Below, piece by piece: positions 1 to 8,934 of a stretch of DNA of 64,000 bases. This DNA is from Pedobacter deserti (GTDB lineage Bacteria > Bacteroidota > Bacteroidia > Sphingobacteriales > Sphingobacteriaceae): the NCBI RefSeq assembly GCF_024436415.1, contig NZ_JAFMZQ010000002.1, positions 310,001 to 374,000 of the forward strand, in the 5' to 3' direction. Position numbers and translations under genes: made by a program. Each line of letters begins with the position of its first letter. Positions within the stretch are counted from its first letter, which is position 1. The notes below the pieces were generated by a model. The model saw only the letters and a list, made by a program, of their open reading frames with translations, did no database searches and had not been told where the DNA came from.

Positions 1-1203
1 TTCAATTCGCCTACGCTTACCGAAACTTTTCCAGGTATCCTGATAAACTGTACGGACGACCTGCAAGGTTTGTACAGCAAAAATGACCGGGGAAGCTCAG
101 CAAACATGTACTTCTGGAGATCCCAGCTGGAACCAAATACGGAGGTTAGTCCGCCGGTATGGGGGCAACTGTACCGCGCCATCTACAATTGCAATGTGGT
201 GATCAACTACATTGGCGAGACCAGCGCGGCCGAACAGAAAAAAAATGAGGTGCTTGCCGAGGCGCTGGCCATCAGGGCCGAGTGTTATTTTACGCTGCTG
301 ACGGTATTTGCGAAGGCTTACGATCCGGGGGCGGCAGCAACTGCGCCGGGCCTGCCTTTGGTGACAAGTACTGATGTAACCAACTCGACGCCTTCTCGGG
401 CCACTTTACAGGCAACGTTCGACGAGGTGGTCGCCCTTCTGAAGAAGGCATCGGAGCACTTGCCCCTGAGCAGTAAAAGTAAAGTCAGGATAAATCGCTA
501 CGGTGCTTATGCTTTACTGGCCAGGGTGTACCTGTATATGGGCGATTACAACAACGCTTTGCTTTATGCCGATAAGGCTTTAGCTGTCCCTCATGTGTTG
601 CTGGACCTGAACGAGGTGCCCGACAGGGAGTCGATGCCCATCGCTGAGCTGAATCCGGAATCGCTGTGGGTGCGGTTCTCAGAAAACTGGGTGGTGCCGG
701 GCTATATGATCTACTCGGACGACCTGCTGAGTTACCTGGATGAGAATGATCTGCGGCTCGACTATTTGACCCGCGACGCCACACCTGAGGAGCGGACATT
801 ACCGAATGGAAATGTGAGCTTCGGCATAGGCTTTCCGGAGGTTTATCTGACCAAAGCGGAGTCACTGGCCAGAACAGGGAACAGATCGGAGGCCATGACT
901 ATAGTGAATATGCTTCGCGCTAAGCGCATAAAGACGGCTGCATATACCGACCTTTCTGCGAGTTCGGATGAGGACGCCTTGCAAAAGGTGCTGGCCGAGC
1001 GTAGAAGGGAGCTGGCCTTTAGCGGCTTGCGATGGATGGATATGAAGCGGCTCGACAGGGAGGGACGTATGCCCGAGGTTCGCCGGCAGGACATCGAAAC
1101 GGGGGAAGTTTTGGGCAGCCTGCCGCCTAAGAGCCCGAATTATGTATTTGAGATACCAAGCCGGGTGTTGTTGTTTAATCCTGGTATGACTAAAAACCAT
1201 TAA
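1..1203 (+). CDS. SusD/RagB-family outer-membrane nutrient-binding lipoprotein (5' end missing)
   Basis: The reading frame is open from base 1, so the true start and lipoprotein signal lie outside the window; 400 residues are visible. SusD proteins sit on the cell surface and pass glycans or other ligands to a SusC TonB-dependent porin. The visible part has the TPR-like pattern of the family (WGQLYRAIYNCNVVINYI near the front, repeated helical pairs such as RINRYGAYALLARVYLYMGDYNNALLYADKAL) and the typical C-terminal RRRELAFSGLRWMDMKRL segment. A TlpA-like gene follows after one base, so both are probably co-transcribed. The partner susC would be expected just upstream. The substrate cannot be told from this fragment. 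Confidence 0.88.
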   Translation, partial: FNSPTLTETFPGILINCTDDLQGLYSKNDRGSSANMYFWRSQLEPNTEVSPPVWGQLYRAIYNCNVVINYIGETSAAEQKKNEVLAEALAIRAECYFTLLTVFAKAYDPGAAATAPGLPLVTSTDVTNSTPSRATLQATFDEVVALLKKASEHLPLSSKSKVRINRYGAYALLARVYLYMGDYNNALLYADKALAVPHVLLDLNEVPDRESMPIAELNPESLWVRFSENWVVPGYMIYSDDLLSYLDENDLRLDYLTRDATPEERTLPNGNVSFGIGFPEVYLTKAESLARTGNRSEAMTIVNMLRAKRIKTAAYTDLSASSDEDALQKVLAERRRELAFSGLRWMDMKRLDREGRMPEVRRQDIETGEVLGSLPPKSPNYVFEIPSRVLLFNPGMTKNH

Positions 1204-1204
1204 G

Positions 1205-2458
1205 ATGATGTATAAGAAAATAATTACCGCGTTTGTCCTGTTGCTGTGGTGCGCAGGAAGTATAGCGCAAACTAAAAAGCCTGTGATCGGCGACGACCTT
1301 TTTGCCCGGAAATTTGATTTGCTGACGAAGTACTTTGGTGTAAAGGGGCAGGGGCTGGACTATAGCGTATATAATTTCTCGCCCCAGGATTTCCTGAACA
1401 GGCTTCAGCAAATGAGAGAGGCTGGTTACACGAATGCGGCGGTGCTGAGTTCTTTCACTGGGAACCAGTTGGAGCGTGCTGCGACAGATGCTTATTGTGC
1501 CATGCTGCTTCGCGATTATCAGGCGAATTATGGTCTGGATTCTGCCAGGGATGCCGCCTTCTTCACGCTTTTACAGCAGGAGGACAGGAGCGGCGATTAT
1601 GAGAAAAAAGTAGAGCAGGCCGAGCGTGCGAGATTTATCCTGAGGATGTCGGCGGCCGACAGCTCCAGAATTGCGCAACTGCTAAATAAGCCCATAGACA
1701 TGAACAATGCAGAACTGTTCAGACGGTCGCTGCCGCACCGGCGGGCGCTCGACAATAAGATCCAGAATCTGCTCTTTAGGGAGTATCAGAAGGAACTGAT
1801 GGCCGGCGAGGAAGAGGGTCTCTTAAAAATGACGGTGGTGAAGCGTTTGGTTACCGATCCGTTCATTCGCGATTATTATGCTTACCAGGTGATGGAGGAG
1901 GCCCTCAACCGGGATAAGGACAGTTTAGCGCTGCAGAAGATTTATAATACGATCTTACCTGAGGTAAAAGAACCTTATTACCGGGAGTATATGAAAAGCG
2001 GACTGAACAATGCGCTGATGTATGTGGCGGGCAAGCCTGCCCCGCTGTTCACGTATAAGGATGTTGACGGTAAGCCGGTTTCGCTTAAAGATCTGAAAGG
2101 AAAATATGTGTATATTGATGTATGGGCAACCTGGTGCGGTCCCTGTAAAGCGGAGATCCCATACCTCACTAAAATCGAAGAGCGTTTTGAGGGTAAGAAC
2201 ATTCATTTCGTGAGCATCTCGGTGGATAAGATGAGCAGCCATGCGGCATGGAAATCGTATGTCAACGACAATAAGCTTCAGGGTATACAGGTGATCGCTG
2301 ACAATAATATCGAATCTGATTTCATTAAGAAATTCAGCATCAGTTATATTCCGAGGTTCCTTTTGATCGATCCTAAGGGTAACATTGTGGAGACAAACGC
2401 CAGAAGGCCTTCCGATCCGGCGCTGGTAAAGCAACTTGAGGAGCTGGTTAGTGACTGA
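1205..2458 (+). CDS. TlpA-like thioredoxin-fold protein, exported
   Basis: 417 residues. An N-terminal signal peptide (MMYKKIITAFVLLLWCAGSIAQ) points to export to the periplasm. Residues about 25-260 are a helical region I do not recognise; residues about 275-417 are an AhpC/TSA-TlpA thioredoxin domain with the active-site motif WATWCGPCK, whose cysteines are residues 311 and 314. Such proteins reduce or exchange disulfides in exported proteins, in some cases apocytochromes c. The start may be the ATG at 1205 or the one at 1208. The gene begins one base after the SusD stop codon, a common pairing in Bacteroidetes polysaccharide-utilisation-like loci. The fold assignment is firm; the substrate is unknown. 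Confidence 0.85.
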   Translation: MMYKKIITAFVLLLWCAGSIAQTKKPVIGDDLFARKFDLLTKYFGVKGQGLDYSVYNFSPQDFLNRLQQMREAGYTNAAVLSSFTGNQLERAATDAYCAMLLRDYQANYGLDSARDAAFFTLLQQEDRSGDYEKKVEQAERARFILRMSAADSSRIAQLLNKPIDMNNAELFRRSLPHRRALDNKIQNLLFREYQKELMAGEEEGLLKMTVVKRLVTDPFIRDYYAYQVMEEALNRDKDSLALQKIYNTILPEVKEPYYREYMKSGLNNALMYVAGKPAPLFTYKDVDGKPVSLKDLKGKYVYIDVWATWCGPCKAEIPYLTKIEERFEGKNIHFVSISVDKMSSHAAWKSYVNDNKLQGIQVIADNNIESDFIKKFSISYIPRFLLIDPKGNIVETNARRPSDPALVKQLEELVSD

Positions 2459-2494
2459 TTTGTGACAAGTTGTGTCATTTCTAGGGCATTTGTG

Positions 2495-2530
2495 ACAGTT
2501 AGCACCTGAACAGGGTGCTAACTGTTTTTA
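2495..2530 (+). terminator. Rho-independent terminator after the SusD-TlpA operon
   Basis: A perfect 11-bp stem (CAGTTAGCACC, 2496-2506, with GGTGCTAACTG, 2514-2524) encloses a 7-base loop and is followed by TTTTTA. It lies between the TlpA-like gene and the next gene. Confidence 0.8.
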
Positions 2531-2536
2531 GATGTG

Positions 2537-2544
2537 TACCTTTG
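2537..2544 (+). promoter_or_regulatory. Bacteroidetes -7 box for ccsBA
   Basis: TACCTTTG matches TAnnTTTG, 40 bases before the ccsBA start and directly after the terminator. No clear -33 TTG lies at the usual distance. Confidence 0.5.
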
Positions 2545-2584
2545 CGGTTTGAACCGAAGGGTTGGATAATACCGAATATAAGAA

Positions 2585-5500
2585 ATGATTAAAAAACTGA
2601 GCTCTATCCTGTTCTCTACCCGCACTATGGGGTTGATGTTACTTTTGTATGCATTCTCTATGGCGATGGCCACTTTTGTGGAAAATGATTATGGCACGCC
2701 TGTAGCTAAAGCGCTGATCTATGACTGCTGGTGGTTTGAACTGATCATGGTCGTACTGGTGCTCAACTTTATCGGGAACATTGGAAGGTATCGCCTGTAC
2801 GAGCGTAAAAAGCTGCCTTTACTGGTGTTTCACCTGGCTTTCGTGATCATTTTTATTGGCGGGGCAGTTACGCGTTATATTAGTTTCGAGGGCTCTATGG
2901 CCATTCGGGAAGGGGAATCAAGTGATGAGGTTATTTCGGACAAAACATTTTTTAAGGTGCAGATCGGTAACGACAACGATGCGCTGGCCTATAAAGATTT
3001 GCCGGTAACGTTGCTGTCTGACCGTGTGCCGTTTTATCTGAAGCCTTTCAAAAATGATTTCGAAGAGGAGTATGATTTCAAAGGCGAACGGGTTAAGCTG
3101 AAGGTGGTGGGTTTTTATCCACGCGCACAGGATTCCCTGGTGAGGGATGCTTCGGGGGTTCCTACTTTGCACCTGGTGGTACTGGAACAGGGTCAGCGTG
3201 TGAACAAGTATATCTCTTCGGGAACGGTACAGCTGATCCAGAATCTGCTTATTGGTTTCAATAACGACACCCCTGGCGCCATTAACATCAGCGAGCGGGA
3301 TGGGAAATTTCAGATTTCCTCACCTTATGATGGTGATTATATGATCATGACCACACAGGAGCGTAAGCCTGTAACGGGTCAAAATGTGGTTCAGGAATTC
3401 AATCTGAGGAGTTTGTATACGTTTGGTAGCCTGGCATTTGTGGTGCCTCAGCCTGCAGAGCGTGGTAAAGTCATGTATTTTGAGGGCGATAAGAAGACAC
3501 ATGAAAACGATCCTGATCTGATCAAGCTTGAAGTTAAGACCGGTTCAGTTACTGATACCATATCTTTTTACGGTGGTAAGGGCATGACGAATTTTCAGCA
3601 TCAATCGCAGATAGGCAATCTACGTTTTTCACTGGGTTATGGGTCCAAGGTTTATAAAACGCCTTTTTCGCTCAAGCTGGCCGATTTTAAGATGGAAAAA
3701 TATCCGGGAAGTGAAAGTCCCTCGTCGTATTCGTCGGATGTAATTATACAGGACAATGGTACCGAAACGCCTTTCAAGATTTATATGAACCATGTACTTG
3801 ACCATTCGGGGTACCGTTTCTTCCAGTCGAGTTTTTATCCTGATGAACAAGGGACTATTCTTTCGGTGAATCACGATGCCTGGGGAACTAACATTACTTA
3901 TCTGGGTTATACGCTGCTGTTTCTTGGTATGTTCCTGACCTTATTCTGGAGAGGTACGCATTTCCACAAACTTCATGAGCAGCTTAAAAGCATGTCGAGG
4001 ACAACGAAGATCTTTATACTGTTTGCCGGCTTGCTGGCAGCTACGCAAACAAGCTATGCTCAGAAAATTGACATGCATGGCAAGGATGGCGGCAGCCATA
4101 TACACGAACCCGGGCATGATCACGACCATGACCATGAATCAGGACATGCAGAAGGGCCAAGTCAGGCTCAGCGTGCTGAAAACCAGCAGGTGCTTACTAT
4201 GGAGTCGGTCGACGCCAAGTCGTTTGCCGCCGGCGTAAAAATAGATGAGGCGCATGCCGAAAGGTTTGGGCGGCTGCTTGTTCAGAACATTGACGGTAGG
4301 ATTGAACCGGTGAATACCCTTGCTCTCGAGATCTTGCGTAAGGTGCATGGGAAAGACCGTTTCCATAACCTGAATGCCAACCAGTTTCTGCTGTCGGTTT
4401 CTACAAATCCGTATGTATGGCTTAACGTTCCTGTGGTAAAAGTTGGCAATAAAGGTGGAAAGGATGTCTTAAAAACGCTCAAGGCAGATGAAAGCGGTTA
4501 CACAACGATGGTAAACATGCTCAGGCTGGAAGCTGATGGTTCGGCAGAGTTTATTCTGGCAGATGATTACAGGACAGCTTTTGCAAAGAAGCCGGCCGAT
4601 CAGGGCACATATGATAAGTTTGTGTTGGAGCTTAATGATAAACTGTATGCGATGCAACAATTGCTGGAGGGGCACTATCTGAGGGTCTTACCGGTAGCGG
4701 GCGATAAAAATAACAGCTGGGTGGCTATGCCTTTTAATCCGGTTGGTGATGAGAAGCTTACCAATCCTGTAGCGATGTACTTTTCGAGTGTGCTGGCCGC
4801 TCAGCAGTCGGCCGACTGGAGCGGGGTTGATGCTAAATTGAATCATATCTCGGATTTGCAGCAGAAGCATGGTAAAGATGTTGTGCCATCGGCCGCAAAA
4901 GTGGAATGGGAGATCCGGTACAATTCCTGGAATCTTTTTCTTAAGGTGATGATCGTATATGCGGTGTTGGGCGCCCTTATTCTTACGCTGGCTTTTGTAC
5001 GTCTTTTTAAGCAGAACAAGACGCTGGACCGTATGGTGAATGTGCTGCTTGTGTTAATTGCTACCGCTGCCGCACTTCAGGCAATGGGTTTAGGTGTACG
5101 TTGGTATATTTCGGGCCACGAACCCTGGAGCAATGGTTATGAGGCGGTATTGTTTATCAGCTGGATCGGTGTTTTATCGGGTATGCTGATGTACCGTAAC
5201 AGTAATGCCTTTATTCCGGCTGCTGGCTGCTTAATAGCCGTGATTTTGATGGGATTTGCCCATGGCGGTTCCCAGATGAATCCACAGATTACACCCCTGG
5301 TTCCGGTATTGAAATCTTACTGGCTTATGATCCATGTGGCCATCATTACTTCGAGTTACGGATTTTTCGGACTAAGCGCTCTACTGGGTACCGTGGTGCT
5401 GGTTCTGTTTACCATTAACAACGACAAGATTGCCGGGAAGGTAAGATCGTCGGTAGCCGAATTAACGATCGTTAACGAAATGTCGCTCACAATAGGCATT

Positions 5501-5863
5501 TTCCTGCTAACGGTAGGCACCTTTCTGGGAGGTATATGGGCTAATGAAAGCTGGGGGCGGTACTGGAGCTGGGACCCGAAAGAGACCTGGGCTTTTATTT
5601 CTGTTATCGTTTACGCCTTTGTGCTGCATGTGCGCCTGATTCCAAATATGAGAGGCAAGTATCTGTTTAACCTGTTGTCGCTGGTTAGCTTCTCGACCAT
5701 CATTATGACTTATTTCGGTGTAAACTATTACCTCACAGGCCTGCATTCTTACGCGCAGGGCGATCCGGTTCCGGTTCCCGCTTGGGTGTATGTTACCTTA
5801 GGGGTTGTTTTTGTGCTGGCAGTCGTGTCTTACAACAGATATAGCAAAAGAAAAGCCGCTTAA
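2585..5863 (+). CDS. ccsBA: Fused cytochrome c synthase CcsBA (ResB-CcsA)
   Basis: 1092 residues; an integral membrane System II cytochrome c synthetase that moves haem across the membrane and attaches it to CxxCH motifs. Residues about 1-470 are the ResB/CcsB half, with early membrane segments and a large periplasmic domain. A further hydrophobic, signal-like segment (about 472-490) leads into a histidine-rich linker near residues 505-525 (seven His in 17 residues). The C-terminal third is CcsA, with the tryptophan-rich haem-handling segment WANESWGRYWSWDPKETW near residues 985-1003 and likely haem-ligand His residues in GHEPWSNGYE, LMIHVA and LHVRL. Own promoter and terminator suggest a single-gene unit. 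The His-rich linker is unusual. Confidence 0.93.
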   Translation: MIKKLSSILFSTRTMGLMLLLYAFSMAMATFVENDYGTPVAKALIYDCWWFELIMVVLVLNFIGNIGRYRLYERKKLPLLVFHLAFVIIFIGGAVTRYISFEGSMAIREGESSDEVISDKTFFKVQIGNDNDALAYKDLPVTLLSDRVPFYLKPFKNDFEEEYDFKGERVKLKVVGFYPRAQDSLVRDASGVPTLHLVVLEQGQRVNKYISSGTVQLIQNLLIGFNNDTPGAINISERDGKFQISSPYDGDYMIMTTQERKPVTGQNVVQEFNLRSLYTFGSLAFVVPQPAERGKVMYFEGDKKTHENDPDLIKLEVKTGSVTDTISFYGGKGMTNFQHQSQIGNLRFSLGYGSKVYKTPFSLKLADFKMEKYPGSESPSSYSSDVIIQDNGTETPFKIYMNHVLDHSGYRFFQSSFYPDEQGTILSVNHDAWGTNITYLGYTLLFLGMFLTLFWRGTHFHKLHEQLKSMSRTTKIFILFAGLLAATQTSYAQKIDMHGKDGGSHIHEPGHDHDHDHESGHAEGPSQAQRAENQQVLTMESVDAKSFAAGVKIDEAHAERFGRLLVQNIDGRIEPVNTLALEILRKVHGKDRFHNLNANQFLLSVSTNPYVWLNVPVVKVGNKGGKDVLKTLKADESGYTTMVNMLRLEADGSAEFILADDYRTAFAKKPADQGTYDKFVLELNDKLYAMQQLLEGHYLRVLPVAGDKNNSWVAMPFNPVGDEKLTNPVAMYFSSVLAAQQSADWSGVDAKLNHISDLQQKHGKDVVPSAAKVEWEIRYNSWNLFLKVMIVYAVLGALILTLAFVRLFKQNKTLDRMVNVLLVLIATAAALQAMGLGVRWYISGHEPWSNGYEAVLFISWIGVLSGMLMYRNSNAFIPAAGCLIAVILMGFAHGGSQMNPQITPLVPVLKSYWLMIHVAIITSSYGFFGLSALLGTVVLVLFTINNDKIAGKVRSSVAELTIVNEMSLTIGIFLLTVGTFLGGIWANESWGRYWSWDPKETWAFISVIVYAFVLHVRLIPNMRGKYLFNLLSLVSFSTIIMTYFGVNYYLTGLHSYAQGDPVPVPAWVYVTLGVVFVLAVVSYNRYSKRKAA

Positions 5864-5877
5864 TTAATTAAGCGGCT
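5846..5877 (-). terminator. Terminator of glyS overlapping the ccsBA stop codon
   Basis: A perfect 24-base palindrome (AGCCGCTTAA with TTAAGCGGCT, 5854-5877) is followed on the minus strand by a T-rich TTTCTTTT run. It terminates glyS and contains the TAA stop of ccsBA at 5861-5863; it may also work for ccsBA. Confidence 0.75.
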
Positions 5878-5897
5878 CTCGTAATATCCTGCCTGGA

Positions 5898-7379
5898 TTA
5901 TCTTAACAGATTTTTCCAGTTGGTTTTCGCATCGATAATTTCATGCAGGTGGCTGATCTCAATCCGCTGCTGCTCCATGGTATCCCGGTGGCGGATGGTA
6001 ACGGTATTGTCTTCCAGTGTCTGGTGATCGATAGTTAGGCAGAAAGGCGTGCCGATGGCGTCCTGACGGCGATAGCGCTTACCTATAGCGTCTTTCTCTT
6101 CGTAAATACAATTGAAGTCGAACTTAAGGCTGTTCATGATTTCGCGTGCTTTCTCTGGCAAGCCGTCTTTTTTAGTGAGCGGGAAAATCGCAACTTTATA
6201 AGGAGCCAGGCAGGGGTGTAACCTGAGCACAGTGCGGCTATCTTTCTTGTCGCCCTCGCTTAGATCTTCTTCATCATAAGCATTGATCATGGTGAGCAGG
6301 AACATGCGATCTAAACCGATGGACGTTTCAATAACATATGGGATATAATTACCATATGGCTTGCCTTCCTCGTTCAGGTCGTTATCGAAGTACTGCATCT
6401 TTTTACCTGAGTATTCCTGGTGCTGCGACAAGTCGAAGTCGGTACGGCTATGAATACCTTCGACTTCCTTGAAGCCAAAGGGGAATTCAAATTCGATATC
6501 CGTAGCCGCGTTGGCATAATGCGCCAGTTTGACGTGGTCGTGATAGCGGTACTTTTCGGGTGAGGTGCCTAAAGCCTGATGCCACTTAAGACGGGCTTCT
6601 TTCCAATAGGCAAACCATTTCTGGTCTTCGCCTGGGCGTACAAAGAACTGCATTTCCATTTGTTCGAACTCACGCATACGCATAATAAACTGACGCGCGA
6701 TCACTTCGTTGCGGAACGCCTTACCGATCTGTGCAATACCGAACGGTATTTTCAAACGCCCGGTTTTCTGAACGTTAAGGAAGTTAACAAAAATGCCCTG
6801 TGCGGTTTCAGGTCTGAGGTAGACCTGGTCTGAATCTTCCGACATGGCGCCAAACTGTGTGCTGAACATCAGGTTAAACTGACGGACCTCAGTCCAGTTG
6901 CGGGTGCCGCTTACCGGGCAGGCTATCTCGTGTTCTTCAATCAGGGTTTTTAGCAACGGCAGATTTTCCGCTTTAAGTGCGTCGTCCATATCGGCCTGCA
7001 GCTTAGCGGCTTTTTCTGTCTTACCGTCTTTTTCGTAGCGCGCTATTTTATCTTCCAGCAGCTGGTCGGCACGATAGCGCTTCTTGGAATCCTTGTTGTC
7101 GATCATCGGATCGTTAAAACCATCGACGTGGCCGCTCGCTTTCCACACTTTAGGATGCATGAAGATGGCGGCATCGATTCCAACGATATTCTCGTGCATT
7201 TGCACCATGGCTTTCCACCAGTACGTCTTGATGTTATTCTTCAACTCAGCGCCCAGTTGCCCGTAGTCATACACAGCGCTTAAACCGTCATATATTTCAC
7301 TGCTCTGGAATACGAAACCATATTCTTTGGCATGGGATATTACATTCTTAAATTGCTCGTCGTTAGTCTGTTTTGCCAT
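5898..7379 (-). CDS. glyS: Glycyl-tRNA synthetase, single-chain type
   Basis: 493 residues. Cytoplasmic class II aminoacyl-tRNA synthetase that charges tRNA-Gly. It is the homodimeric, one-polypeptide type used by Bacteroidetes rather than the GlyQ+GlyS alpha2beta2 type. Visible signatures include the N-terminal GFVFQSSEIYDGLSAVYDYG, the core CPVSGTRNWTEVRQFNLMF, motif 2 FRNEVIARQFIMRMREFEQMEMQFF, and YVIETSIGLDRMFL near the C-terminal part. Length is normal. A -7 box (TAAGTTTG) ends seven bases before the ATG, so the transcript is predicted to have almost no leader. Confidence 0.97.
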   Translation of the reverse strand: MAKQTNDEQFKNVISHAKEYGFVFQSSEIYDGLSAVYDYGQLGAELKNNIKTYWWKAMVQMHENIVGIDAAIFMHPKVWKASGHVDGFNDPMIDNKDSKKRYRADQLLEDKIARYEKDGKTEKAAKLQADMDDALKAENLPLLKTLIEEHEIACPVSGTRNWTEVRQFNLMFSTQFGAMSEDSDQVYLRPETAQGIFVNFLNVQKTGRLKIPFGIAQIGKAFRNEVIARQFIMRMREFEQMEMQFFVRPGEDQKWFAYWKEARLKWHQALGTSPEKYRYHDHVKLAHYANAATDIEFEFPFGFKEVEGIHSRTDFDLSQHQEYSGKKMQYFDNDLNEEGKPYGNYIPYVIETSIGLDRMFLLTMINAYDEEDLSEGDKKDSRTVLRLHPCLAPYKVAIFPLTKKDGLPEKAREIMNSLKFDFNCIYEEKDAIGKRYRRQDAIGTPFCLTIDHQTLEDNTVTIRHRDTMEQQRIEISHLHEIIDAKTNWKNLLR

Positions 7380-7386
7380 AATGGTG

Positions 7387-7394
7387 CAAACTTA
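7387..7394 (-). promoter_or_regulatory. -7 box of glyS, seven bases from the start codon
   Basis: On the minus strand TAAGTTTG is followed by CACCATT and the ATG of glyS. With transcription starting about 5-7 bases past the box, the mRNA would be leaderless or nearly so. No convincing -33 element is seen. Confidence 0.55.
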
Positions 7395-7405
7395 TAGAAA
7401 ATATT

Positions 7406-7413
7406 TAATTTTG
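7406..7413 (+). promoter_or_regulatory. -7 box of gldA, overlapping the glyS promoter region
   Basis: TAATTTTG (TAnnTTTG) lies 21 bases before the TTG start proposed for gldA and only 11 bases from the divergent glyS box, so the two promoters must share upstream DNA. Confidence 0.5.
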
Positions 7414-7434
7414 GTTCACCTAAAGTCGGCACAG

Positions 7435-8145
7435 TTGAGCATTAAAGTCAAGGATTTAAGTAAGCATTACGGAAGCCATATAGCGGTAGACAGGATCAGT
7501 TTTGAGGCAGCTCCAGGCAGGATACTCGGCTTTTTAGGCCCGAACGGCGCGGGTAAGTCGACCACCATGCGGATGCTTACCTGTTATTTGCAGCCAAGTG
7601 CAGGTTCCGCCTCGGTAGGCGGTTATGATACCCGTTTGCAAGGCATGGAAGTAAAAAGGATAGTCGGTTACCTGCCGGAAAATACACCGCTGTATACTGA
7701 TATGTATGTGAAGGAGTTTCTGCATTTCGTTGCGGATACTTACGGATTAAAACAGGCCAGCCAGAAGGTTTCGGCTATTATACACCGGGTTGGGTTGACT
7801 GCCGAGCAGCATAAAAAGATTTATATGTTATCGAAAGGTTACCGACAGCGGGTAGGCCTTGCGCAAGCCCTGATTCACGATCCCAAAGTATTAATTCTGG
7901 ACGAGCCGACATCCGGACTGGATCCCAATCAGCTTACTGAAATCAGGTCGCTGATAAAAGTACTTGGCGAAAAGAAAACGGTTGTTCTTTCTACGCACAT
8001 TATGCAAGAGGTAGAGGCGCTGTGCGATGACGTTATTATTATACACCAGGGACGGGTTGTTGCAAACAGTAGTCTCGCTGATCTTAAAAATGCACATCCC
8101 TCATCTTCGCTCGAAGACATCTTTAGAAAATTGACTATTTTATGA
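7435..8145 (+). CDS. gldA: ABC transporter ATP-binding protein, GldA type
   Basis: 236 residues from a TTG start giving MSIKVKDLSKHYG. The upstream in-frame ATG at 7381 lies before the -7 box, so TTG 7435 is preferred. Walker A GPNGAGKST is at residues 35-43; the signature LSKGYRQRVGLAQAL, Walker B VLILDEP and the switch STH follow in order. GldA is the ATPase of the GldAFG exporter first linked to Flavobacterium gliding. The permease and auxiliary genes gldF and gldG lie 1.8 kb downstream on the same strand, which supports the assignment. Sequence alone cannot exclude another ABC-2 type ATPase. Confidence 0.75.
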   Translation: MSIKVKDLSKHYGSHIAVDRISFEAAPGRILGFLGPNGAGKSTTMRMLTCYLQPSAGSASVGGYDTRLQGMEVKRIVGYLPENTPLYTDMYVKEFLHFVADTYGLKQASQKVSAIIHRVGLTAEQHKKIYMLSKGYRQRVGLAQALIHDPKVLILDEPTSGLDPNQLTEIRSLIKVLGEKKTVVLSTHIMQEVEALCDDVIIIHQGRVVANSSLADLKNAHPSSSLEDIFRKLTIL

Positions 8146-8259
8146 TAATGGTCAAAACGATGGTTTTTGATCAGATACCTAAACGTTTATAAGCGACTTT
8201 ACATTTTTTGTCGAGAAGTTTGCTTCTGCAAAGTAACTATGGCCAACTTTTTGCATCTC

Positions 8260-8280
8260 ATGTTAAAAATGATTTAACAT
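8260..8280. repeat. Inverted repeat just upstream of the beta-barrel gene
   Basis: ATGTTAAA (8260-8267) and TTTAACAT (8273-8280) form a perfect 8-bp inverted repeat with a 5-base spacer, ending 15 bases before the start codon. It could be an operator or a 5' UTR hairpin; no T-run follows, so it is not a typical terminator. Confidence 0.45.
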
Positions 8281-8295
8281 TTAAATTAAACAAGC

Positions 8296-8829
8296 ATGAA
8301 AAAGCTATTTTTATTGACTGCAATTGCAGGTGTATTTGCGTTCTCTGGTGTAAAAGCACAAGATCCAGCGATGTCAGGACCTAAGTTGGGTGTTGGTGTT
8401 GAATTTGGTTTTCCAATGGGCGATTTTGGTGATGTGTCTGATTTTGGTGTGGGTGGATCTTTATTGTATCAGCACCCGATTGCCAACAAACTGAACTTTA
8501 CGGCAAATGCAGGCTACCTGAGCTTTACTGGTAAAGAGGTAACGGTTGCTGGGGTGACTTTTAAACCAGATGCTTCAGGGTTTATCCCGGTTAAGGCTGG
8601 TCTGAGATATTTTCTGGCGGAGAACATTTTCGTTAACGGAGAACTAGGTGCGGTTTTCGGCACCCAGGATGGCGCTGGTACCGCGTTTGCATACTCGCCA
8701 GGTATAGGTGTTGAGTTTCCGGTTGCTGACAAATCAACTTTGGAATTGTCTGGTCGTTATGAGGGATGGTCTAACGATGGAACATTGTCATTTGTAGGCC
8801 TAAGACTGGCCTGGAACTTTGGCCTCTAA
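8296..8829 (+). CDS. Small outer-membrane beta-barrel protein
   Basis: 177 residues. A Sec signal peptide (MKKLFLLTAIAGVFAFSGVKAQ) is followed by alternating polar/hydrophobic strands rich in Gly and aromatic residues (GVGVEFGFPMGDFGDVSDFGVGG, LRYFLAENIFVNGELGAVFG), ending in the strand FVGLRLAWNFGL. This is the pattern of an eight-stranded OmpA/OmpW-like barrel. It lies alone between gldA and a cytochrome gene, with an inverted repeat in front and a strong terminator behind. Specific function is unknown; a porin-like or structural role is an inference. Confidence 0.75.
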   Translation: MKKLFLLTAIAGVFAFSGVKAQDPAMSGPKLGVGVEFGFPMGDFGDVSDFGVGGSLLYQHPIANKLNFTANAGYLSFTGKEVTVAGVTFKPDASGFIPVKAGLRYFLAENIFVNGELGAVFGTQDGAGTAFAYSPGIGVEFPVADKSTLELSGRYEGWSNDGTLSFVGLRLAWNFGL

Positions 8830-8861
8830 GATCTGCAATCTTTAGGTTAACAATTTTTGAG

Positions 8862-8896
8862 CGGGGTCTTCAGTTGAGGGCCCCGTTTCTTTTTAT
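8862..8896 (+). terminator. Terminator after the beta-barrel gene
   Basis: Stem CGGGGTC (8862-8868) with GGCCCCG (8879-8885), one G-T pair, 10-base loop, then TTTCTTTTTATT. Confidence 0.75.
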
Positions 8897-8900
8897 TGTC

Positions 8901-8934
8901 TTTGTAATTTAAATGTCAGAATATCGTATATTTG
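8901..8934 (+). promoter_or_regulatory. -33/-7 promoter of the dihaem cytochrome c gene
   Basis: TTTG (8901-8904) and TATATTTG (8927-8934) are separated by 22 bases. The -7 box lies inside the spacer of a 12-bp inverted repeat, so the promoter may be under repressor or activator control. Confidence 0.6.

Noticed and set aside
1..70. A TTG at 70 as the start of the SusD gene
   Set aside because: The frame is open from base 1 and continues with SusD-like sequence, so the gene is cut by the window edge and its real start is upstream.
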